From Amia ocellicauda (lineage: Eukaryota > Chordata > Actinopteri > Amiiformes > Amiidae): a stretch of DNA of 64,000 bases. The notes beneath the pieces are model-generated. The model did no database searches. It was not told where the DNA came from and saw only the letters and a program-made list of their open reading frames with translations. Each line of letters begins with the position of its first letter. Position 1 is the first letter of the stretch. The translations under genes were made by a program, and so were the position numbers. Location of the stretch: contig NC_089851.1 of NCBI RefSeq assembly GCF_036373705.1, positions 61,130,350-61,194,349 of the forward strand. Reading direction: 5' to 3'. Of this stretch, positions 56,059 to 64,000 are shown one piece after another.

Positions 56059-57261
56059 GAATACTCAACGCTTCCACTTTCTCTCATATTATGCTTTTAC
56101 AGCCATCCAGCAAATTGCAAGTAAGCTGCAGCCTATGTGAAACTGTTTTCTCCACCACCACCACATACACACACACACACAACCCAAGCTAAGATGCCCA
56201 GGTCATTTCCGTAGTTCTTTTTCGTTAACAGCATTTTGATTTATTTAGATAAATGGGGGCACTTTGTCGTTGTTTTAAGACTAGTGTGATTTTACGGTGG
56301 TTTTATTCCAAGACAATTTTGTAAACACACACACGCACACGCACACGCACACGCATATACGTCTTGCTAACTTTAGATATGGATTTCAAAAGCGATATGA
56401 AGATAATACACATATGACCTCCTTTTTGAAAGTGACAGAAGGGTGTATGTGTTCTCATGCCAATATGTTTCAGATCTAATCGATGATGAAGTCCACTTGA
56501 ACACGGTTGACGGTCTCAAGAAGCTATAGTCTTCAGGAGGTTAGACCAGGGAGGATAACTGGTGGTTAGATTTCAAGCTAGTTGAGCTACTGCTAAGAGA
56601 GTGAATGCTGAAGGGATTTAAATAGTTTCAGTGAATGCGTAATTCGCAGCATCCTTGTTGATCCGTGCATTTTCTGTAAGATCGATCCATCGTGCCGTTC
56701 GACATTTTCAATTACAGTGCTTTTCGGGGCGATCTGATGAATACTCAAGTCGTGGCTTAACAGGGATCGCATTACATCTGATTAAACTACTGTAAATATC
56801 TATTTTGTCTCTCTACTCATACAACGCCATTATCAAAATTATGTATCCAGGTGTAATTTATATTATGCTGCAAAATGATTTACTAATTTGCCACGCTCTC
56901 TCTAATAACGCGAACAATTATTTATGAACTACTTTCAGCCCCCCATTTTTCCACACTGCACACAATGAGGTACTTCAGACAGTACCTTATCATTGTTCAC
57001 TGACATGTGACACACTCTGCCAGAAGCACAACCTGAAGTGAAAGCTGTATCGAGAAGGTTGCAACCATCAACCAAAAGAAAAAAAAAAAACACTGAATCA
57101 CTAGAGCTGAAAGTTCTGCCTAAGTAGGGCCTGACAACTGATTCACCTTGGTCAAGATTTGAGTGTTGTTGAGTGCTGTTATTGCTGTTTAGTATAAAGA
57201 AGAAAAGGAAAATATATACATAGACACATACACACTATTATGAATAAAATACAACTATAGT

Positions 57262-57302
<41 letters not shown>
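56059..57302. other. Intronic DNA with dinucleotide repeats
   Basis: (CA)n-type runs at about 56162-56180 and 56325-56355, and a (TA)n run at about 57265-57302 bordering the next Tc1 copy. No gene. Confidence 0.55.
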
Positions 57303-57306
<4 letters not shown>

Positions 57307-58064
57307 GATCAGCCATAACATTATGCCCACTGACAGGTGAAGTGAATAACACTGATAATCTCGTTATCATGGCACCTGTCAGTGGGTGGGATATATTAGG
57401 CAGCAAGTGAACATTTTGTCCTCAAAGTTGATGAGTTAGAAGCAAGAAAAATGGGCAAGCGTAAGGATCTGAGCGACTTTGACAAGGGCCAAATTGTGAT
57501 GGCTAGACGACTGGGTCAGAGCATCTCCAAAACTGCAGCTCTTGTGGGGTGTTCCTGGTCTGCAGTGGTCAGTACCTATCAAAAGTGGTCCAAGGAAGGA
57601 AAAGCGGTGAATCAGCGACAGGGTCATGGGCGGCCAAGGCTCACTGATGCACGTGGGGAGCGAAGGCTGGCCCGTCCAACAGACGAGCTACTCTCAAATT
57701 GCTGAAAAAGTTAATGCTGGTTCTGATAGAAAGGTGTCAGAACACACAGTGCAGGGTGCCCATGTGGCCTGGTCTGATGAATCACGAGTTCAAGGTGTCG
57801 ACTTGGCCTCCAAATTCCCCAGATCTCAATCCAATTGAGCATCTGTGGGATGTGCTGGACAACAAGTCCGATCCATGGAAGCCCCACCTCCGAATTTACA
57901 GGACTTAAAGGATCTGCTGCTAATGTCTTGGTGCCAGATACCACAGCACACCTTTAGAGGTCTAGTGGAGTCCATGCCTCAATGGGTCAGGGCTGTTTTG
58001 GTGGCAAAAGGGGGACCTACACAATATTAGGCAGGCGGTCATAATGTTATGGCTGATCGGTGTA
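57303..58064 (+). mobile_element. Internally deleted Tc1 with both TIRs
   Basis: The ends match as inverted repeats (TACCGATCAGCCATAACATT and its complement at the right end). The 5' coding part from ATG 57451 ([15 protein letters not shown]) has both HTH helices' start but is then frameshifted. A first deletion removes the linker. A second one joins GAATCAC directly to AGTTCAAGGTG at about 57786, removing most of the catalytic domain. The element sits in TA repeats on both sides. It could only have moved in trans. Confidence 0.85.
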
Positions 58065-59998
58065 TATATATATATAGGTGGAGATGAAACAGAGATATTG
58101 TGGATCAGACGTGCAGTTTTTAAACATCGGAGGAGAGGTACAATATTGTTATAGTGTAGCACTGTCAAGGAGTTATGTCTGCAGTACAAAAAAGAGCAAG
58201 TCAGAAGAGGAAAAGGAGGATAGACATGCCGAATGACTGTCTGTAGATATCAAACACAATGGCAAATAAACAGGCTCTGGAATTCATACAAACAACTTCT
58301 TCAGTTCCTCATAACCACCATCTGCATTGCAACTTTTAGCACCCGTCATATTCTCAAAATTATTTATTTATTTATTTATTTATTTTCCTGGGTTTGAAAA
58401 TCATGACTCCCTTTCCAAATTCCTGCAGACAAGTAGAGAGGAATCAAGAAATTGAGAATTCTACAGAGCAACAAGAATCTCATTTCAACATTGGTGCAGT
58501 GCCTTAATGGGACTTGCTACAGCCCCTCTGTCCTGGAGAACCAATGTCAGGCCCTGGGTTGAACTCTGCTAGATCACTAGGATGCCACCGTGGTACTATC
58601 AGGTGAAACCGCTCAAATCAATGCTTGCTCTTCCAAGCCAATTGGGATGCCAAAGACAAATGTGTGGCCCATGTTCACACATGAACCTTGGTAACATGCC
58701 AAGTCCAGGGTTTTGATCCCCATTGATGTGCCAGATAGTTTAGGGGGTCACACACATAGATCATACATCGTCTGCACATAGATATCTAGTAGCGATATGG
58801 GCCAGACTGAACCTGTTGATCTTTGGCACCCAGTGAAGGGTGTGACCTTGAGTTGCAGGGCTGAGGTAGAGAGCAGGGATGAAAATAGCATTTCTGTTGG
58901 TGCTATTTCAGGTTTTGCAAGCTGTAACTGAAACAGGAATAATAATTATACTACTAATAATTCAAATAATAATAATACATGTACTAAGTCTTGTCTTTAA
59001 AGTATATAATTTTAAGTTATTCGATTTTTGTATGATCTAAGCATTTACTTTGTGCACCTCCTGTAAAAAGCCTGGTTACAGCTTTGTATTCCAATTGAAA
59101 AGTCAGTTATTTTATTTTTTCCTTCTGATTTGGCTCCTACTGGAGGGGAATCTGTAACACTGTGTTCTAGAATTTCTGCTGACATTTCGCTTCCTTGCTG
59201 TGATTGGTTGTGACAGACCCCATAAAACAGGCTATATAATTAAAGGTTTAATAGAAACCTGCTGCATTTATAAACTTAGGCATTAGTAGATAGATGGATA
59301 CATTAAATATATTGTCTTCTGTTTTCATTTTGCACAGGTTTGCAGTTCAGGCTGCTGTAGTAGAGATCAGCATGGGAGGTCAGGTTTATTTCAACAGCAC
59401 AGGAACAGCAAGTGTAAAGCAGAAAGGAAAATATATGGCTGTTTTAACCTTTCCTGTCTCTCTCAGTAAATACATGTTTCTATCGTGGCTTGCAATAAAC
59501 ATATATTCACTGGTTTCTGGGCCAATTTAACCTGGAATGCCCAGCTGTGCTTGAGATGCACGCTCATTGTATTGGATGTCATTAGAATGTGACAATTATA
59601 GAAGGCTGCCATAGCACAGCAGTTTAGGCAAAGGATGTAAGGTAAATGTATGATAGTATCAAGGGTCAACCACAGAAAAATGAAAGGGGCACAATTATGA
59701 AATGAAGGGGGTATTGAACAATGAGAATTGTGGATAGCCTATAGTAACAGAATTCAAGCAAATTATAAAATCTCAACCAGGGCATGTCAGTTAATCTCAC
59801 AGTGGCCAGTTCGGTAGGCTTGAGAAATGGAGACAAATCACTCCCACTCTGATGCGGGAAAAGATTCCTGTGCTCTTTGTTGAAGACCACTGTTGATTGA
59901 GCTCCACCAAATCATGTCACAGTTTGTGGAAAGATTGCTTCTGCAATCCCCATGATTTCAGGATACATTCAGTAGTTTTTGTTGGTTCTCTCTACTGG
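58065..59998. other. Intronic DNA, nothing recognised
   Basis: Contains an ATTT run at about 58363-58385. No gene or identified repeat. Confidence 0.45.
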
Positions 59999-60770
59999 GA
60001 AGAGCATTTCAGAGCAAAGACTCAACCATGAGCACCAAGGAGCTTTCAGAAGAACTCCAGGACAAAATTGTTGAAAGGCACAGATCAGGAGATGGGTATA
60101 AAAAATATCAAAAACCTTGAATATCCCTTGGAGCATGGTCAAGATGATTACTAAGAAGTGGAAGGTGTATGGCACCACCAAGACCCTGACTAGATTAGGC
60201 CCTCTCTCCAAACTGGATGACCAAGCAATAAGGAGATTGATCACAGAGGCTACCAAGAGGCCAATGGCAACTTAGCAAGAGCTGCAGGCTTTTATGGCCA
60301 AGACTGGTCAAATTGTACATGTGACATAATATCACAAGCACTCCACATATCCAACCTTTATGGAACTCAAGAAAGCCCACCTTGAATCCTATTTGAAGTA
60401 TGCAAAAACACTCAGGACATTCTGTAGCTATGTGGCAAAAGGTTCTGCGGTCTGACAAAACTAAAATTAAACTTTATGGCCTAAATGCAAAGCGTTATGG
60501 TTGTTGCAAACCCAACACAGCACATCACCCAAAAAACATCATCCCTACTGTAAAGCATGGTGGGGCAGCATCATGTTATGGAGATGTTTCTCATCAGTAG
60601 GGACTGGGTCAGGTTAGGGAAGGGAAAATGTATGGAGAAAAGTCCTTGAAGAAAACCTGGAGGTTCACCTTTCAGCAGGACAATGACCCAAAGCACACAG
60701 CCAGAACTACACTGGAGTGGCTAAGGAACAAAACAAGTAAGTGTCCTTGAGTGACCCAGTTAAAGCCAAT
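59999..60770 (+). mobile_element. Old Tc1 relic, catalytic 3' end missing
   Basis: Matches to Tc1 transposase occur in several frames: STKELSEELQDKIVERHRSG at about 60030-60090, an LRSDKTKIKLYG segment (first Asp region, about 60450-60480) and [10 protein letters not shown] (second Asp, about 60675-60705). The Glu-containing region is missing: homology stops near 60770, where 16-bp repeats begin. Numerous stops. Confidence 0.75.
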
Positions 60771-60783
60771 TCATTCCATGACT

Positions 60784-60848
60784 GTTCGTCCCCGCGATAA
60801 TTGGTCCCCGTGATAGTTCGTCCCTGCAACAGTTCGTCCCACGTCAAT
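60784..60848 (+). repeat. 16-bp tandem repeat, four copies
   Basis: Units GTTCGTCCCCGCGATA, ATTGGTCCCCGTGATA, GTTCGTCCCTGCAACA and GTTCGTCCCACGTCAA follow one another exactly at 16-bp spacing. Confidence 0.85.
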
Positions 60849-61201
60849 TCGCCCCCATCATTATACGTTCTCCAATAAATATATAACTTCCTGGAGTTAA
60901 ATGGTATCAGAGTAGAAATAACAATTAGAAGGTGATTAATTTTAGATTATCCTAATTAGAGTTGCGTTTCAATAGCATGGTTCAGGGTACATGTAGCAAA
61001 TCAGACAGAGCAAGGCAAATTTAGTCATTGATATCCAGTTAGAGTGGATCATTATTCGAATTTAGCCAAACTAAATGTAAGAAATCAATAATAATAATAA
61101 TATTAAGGTATCCACATGTGCACTGAATGTAACGCTTAAGTGAAAAAATAACAAATTTATAAATTAGATTTGTCAGAAGGACTAAACTAAAAATACTAAT
61201 C

Positions 61202-61259
61202 AGGATTTGAACCCAGATCATTAGGTTGGCACTACTGTTCCTTAACCACTGCACCAACT
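61202..61259 (-). repeat. tRNA-like sequence (tRNA pseudogene or SINE head)
   Basis: On the minus strand an A-box-like GGTGCAGTGGTTAAGG is followed about 30 nt on by a perfect B-box-like GGTTCAAATCC. At under 60 nt it is too short for a tRNA gene, and no cloverleaf could be completed. Confidence 0.45.
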
Positions 61260-61455
61260 GATATATAAATTCAACATTAAACCTATTTAAAGCAGCCTGC
61301 AGTTGTCGCTGCCAGCTGTCATGACTAATTGTATAAAACTTAATTATTGGGGTTACAGTCTCAAATTAATGTATCAATTAAAAACATATAATAAATAATA
61401 CAAAATAGTTGTGTGTGTGTATTTATATATATATATTTATGTAGCCTGCCTACTA

Positions 61456-63022
61456 CAGTGCATCTGGAAAGTATTCACAGCGCTTCACTTTTTCCACATT
61501 TTGTTATGTTACAGCCTTATTCCAAAATTGATTAAATTCATTATTTTCCTCAAAATTCTACAAACAATACCCCATAATGACAACGTGAAAGAAGTTTGTT
61601 TGAAATCTTTGCAAATGTATTAAAAATAAAAAACAAAAAAGCACATGTATATAAGTATTCACAGCCTTTGCTCCAACCTTTGGCACCAATTACAACCTCA
61701 AGTCTTTTTGAGTATGATGCTACAAGCTTGGCACACCTATTTTTGGGCAGTTTCTCCCATTCTTCTTTGCAGGACCTCTCAAGCTCCATCAGGTTGGATG
61801 GGGAGTGTCGGTGCACAGCCATTTTCAGATCTCTCCAGAGATGTTCAATCGGGTTCAAGTCTGGGCTCTGGCTGGGCCACTCAAGGACATTCACAGAGTT
61901 GTCCTGTAGCCACTCCTTTGTTATCTTGGCTGTGTGCTTAGGGTCGTTGTCCTGTTGGAAGATGAACCCTCACCCCAGTCTGAGGTCCAGAGCGCTCTGC
62001 AGCAGGTTTTCATCAAGGATGTCTCTGTACATTGCTGCATTCATCTTTCTCTCGATCCTGACTAGTCTCCCAGTTCCTGCCACTGAAAAACATCCCCACA
62101 GCATGATGCTGCCACCGCCATGCTTCACTGTAGGGATGGTATTGGCCAGGTGATGAGCGGTGCCTGCTTTCCTCCAGACATGAGTTCAATCTTTGTTTCA
62201 TCAGACCAGAGAATTTTGTTTCTCATAGTCTGAGTCCTTCAGGTGCCTTTTGGCAAACTCCAGGCGGGCTGTCATGTGCCTTTTACTGAGGAGTGGCTTC
62301 CATCTGGCCACTCTACCATACAGGCCTGATTGGTGGAGTGCTGCAGAGATGGTTGTTCTTCTGGAAGGTTCTCCTCTCTCCACAGAGACACACTGGAGCT
62401 CTGTCAGAGTGACCATCGGGTTCTTGGTCACCTCCCTGACTAAGGCTCTTCTCCCCCGATCGCTCAGTTTGGCTGGGCGGCCAGCTCTAGGAAGAGTCCT
62501 TGTGGTTCCAAACTTCTTCAATTTATGGATGATGGAGGCCACTGTGCTCATTGGGACCTTCAATGCTGCAGAAATTGTTCTGTACCCTTCCCCAGATCTG
62601 TGCCTCGATACAATCCTGTCTCGGTGGTCTCCAGACAATTCCTTGGACTTCATGGCTTGGTTTGTGCTTTGCCATGCACTTTTAACTGTGGGACCTTATA
62701 TAGACAGGTGTGTGCCTTTTCAAATCATGTCCACAGGTGGACTCCAATCAAGTTGTAGAAACATCTCAAGGATGATCAGTGGAAACAGGATGCACCTGAG
62801 CTCAATTTTGAGTGTTATGGCAAAGGCTGTGAATAATGTCATGTGCTTTTTTGTTTTTTTATTTTTAATACATTTGCAAAGATTTCAAACAAACTTCTTT
62901 CACGTTGTCATTATGGGGTATTGTTTGTAGAATTTTGAGGAAAATAATGAATTTAATCAATTTTGGAATAAGGCTGTAACATAACAAAATGTGGAAAAAG
63001 TGAAGCGCTGTGAATACTTTCC
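61456..63022 (-). mobile_element. Tc1 element, opposite strand, one end clipped
   Basis: The outer end at 61456 reads CAGTGCATCTGGAAAGTATT. The other end, in reverse, stops at GAATACTTTCC (63022), lacking the final ~12 bases. The TIRs are over 100 bp. Directly at 63023 another Tc1 family begins. Confidence 0.9.
61680..62653 (-). pseudogene. Tc1 transposase, frameshifted
   Basis: Starts at ATG 62653 (MKSKELSGDHRDRIVSRHRS) with both HTH regions intact to about 62225. A frameshift precedes the first Asp motif (NSLV-stop in place of the ILWSDET region). Further frames carry the middle, and 61894-61680 carries [20 protein letters not shown] with the catalytic Glu, ending VIGAKGWS. At least two frame changes make it inactive. 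Confidence 0.85.
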
Positions 63023-64000
63023 GGTGAGGGAAAAAAGTATTTGATCCCCTGCTGATTTTGTACGTTTGCCCACTGTCAAAGAAATTATCAGTCTATAATT
63101 TTAATGGTTGGTGTATTTTAACAGTGAGAGACAGAATAACAACAAAAAAATCCATAAAAACGCATTTCAAAAAAGTTATAAATTGATTTGCATGTTAATG
63201 AGGGAAATAAGTATTTGACCTCTTCGACTTAGTACTTGGTGGAAAAACCCTTATTGGCAATCACAGAGGTCAGACGTTTCTTGTAGTTGGCCACCAGGTT
63301 TGCACACATCTCAGGAGGGATTTTGTCCCACTCCTCTTTGCAGATCCTCTCCAAGTTATTAAGGTTTTGAGGCTGACGTTTGGCAACTCGAACCTTCAGC
63401 TCCCTCCACAGATTTTCTATGGGATTAAGGTCTGAAGACTGGCTAGGCCACTCCAGGACCTTAATGTGCTTCTTCTTGAGCCACTCCTTTGTTGCCTTGG
63501 CTGTGTGTTTTGGGTCATTGTCATGCTGGAATACCCATCCACAACCCATTTTCAATGCCCTGGCTGAGGGAAGGAGGTTCTCACCCAAGATTTGACGGTA
63601 CATGGCCCCGTCCATCGTCCCTTTGATACGGTGCAGTTGTCCTGTCCCCTTAGCAGAAAAACACCCCCAAAGCATAATGTTTCCACCTCCATGTTTGACG
63701 GTGGGGGATGGTGTTCTTGGGGTCATTCCTCCTCCTCCAAACACAGCGAGTTGAGTTGATGCCAAAGAGCTCGATTTTGGTCTCATCTGACCACAACACT
63801 TTCACCCAGTTCTCCTCTGAATCATTCAGATGTTCATTGGCAAACTTCAGACGGGCCTGTACATGTGCTTTCTTGAGCAGGGGGACCTTGCGGGCGCTGC
63901 AGGATTTCAGTCCTTCACGGCATAGTGTGTTACCAATTGTTTTCTTGGTGACTATGATCCCAGCTGCCTTGAGATCATTAACAAGATCCTCCCTTGTAGT
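63023..64000 (-). mobile_element. Tc1 element of the 44831-46417 family, cut by the window edge
   Basis: The outer TIR begins GGTGAGGGAAAAAAGTATTT (first bases altered from CAGTGAGGG). The minus-strand transposase end is at about 63229 (NKGFSTKY), and the sequence continues past 64000. It is very similar to the intron 24 element but inverted relative to it. Confidence 0.9.
63229..64000 (-). pseudogene. Tc1 transposase, partial and frameshifted
   Basis: The frame 63786-63229 holds [11 protein letters not shown] (second Asp) and NPIENLW (Glu). An extra base in the ACCATCCCCCACCG stretch at about 63705 shifts the frame relative to the intact relative, separating this part from the upstream WSDET region (about 63785). 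The N-terminus lies beyond the window. Confidence 0.85.

Noticed and set aside
55822..56124. 100-codon frame with poly-Asn and poly-Leu
   Set aside because: It comes from the AAT/ATT microsatellite.
59294..59530. 78-codon frame considered as a ptprn2 exon
   Set aside because: It does not resemble the Cys-rich PTPRN2 exon 2, and no suitable acceptor phase supports it.
54891..64000. Search for the miR-153 precursor known from PTPRN2 introns
   Set aside because: The mature miR-153 sequence was not seen; in other vertebrates it lies much further into the gene.

Overview
The window reads as ray-finned fish nuclear DNA. It is AT-rich with long introns, abundant Tc1/mariner copies, hAT-type MITEs, L1 and CR1/L2-type LINE relics, a V-SINE-type repeat and a DIRS-type retroelement. 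The spliced genes are clearly vertebrate. The species cannot be named from the sequence.

Layout. 1-27.5 kb is repeat-dominated intergenic DNA. It holds, in order: a 2-kb element with terminal inverted repeats (880-2872), a hAT transposase remnant (3696-4529, minus), a deleted Tc1 copy (7258-7690), a decayed L1 (8140-9920, minus), several MITEs and SINEs, a tandem array of tRNA-Cys-like units (12638-16374) split by a 2.8-kb LINE, a Tc1 element with a long open transposase frame (17460-18630), another TIR element (18854-20070), and a degenerate DIRS-like element (22463-25912) with a tyrosine-recombinase remnant, inverted terminal repeats and ~118-bp internal repeats.

27.8-48.2 kb is a complete gene for condensin-2 subunit G2 (NCAPG2) on the plus strand. 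I traced 27 coding exons with matching splice phases. They encode 1144 residues, essentially the human length. A GC-rich 5' region contains an E2F-like site. One intron uses a GC donor, and one intron is about 94% Tc1 transposon.

48.2-54.4 kb is intergenic and contains a pair of diverged duplicate noncoding segments. At 54.8 kb the signal-peptide exon of a probable ptprn2 (phogrin/IA-2beta) begins on the same strand. This matches the vertebrate order NCAPG2 then PTPRN2. Its GC-rich upstream region has a near-consensus RE1/NRSE, a perfect CRE and two tiny uORFs, the second overlapping the main start codon. The rest of the window would be intron 1 of that gene. It carries several Tc1 relics, including two different Tc1 families fused end to end at 63022/63023.

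The two protein genes have unrelated jobs: chromosome condensation, and secretory-granule/neuroendocrine function. Everything else recognised is mobile DNA or repeats, apart from the tRNA-like units and short regulatory motifs.
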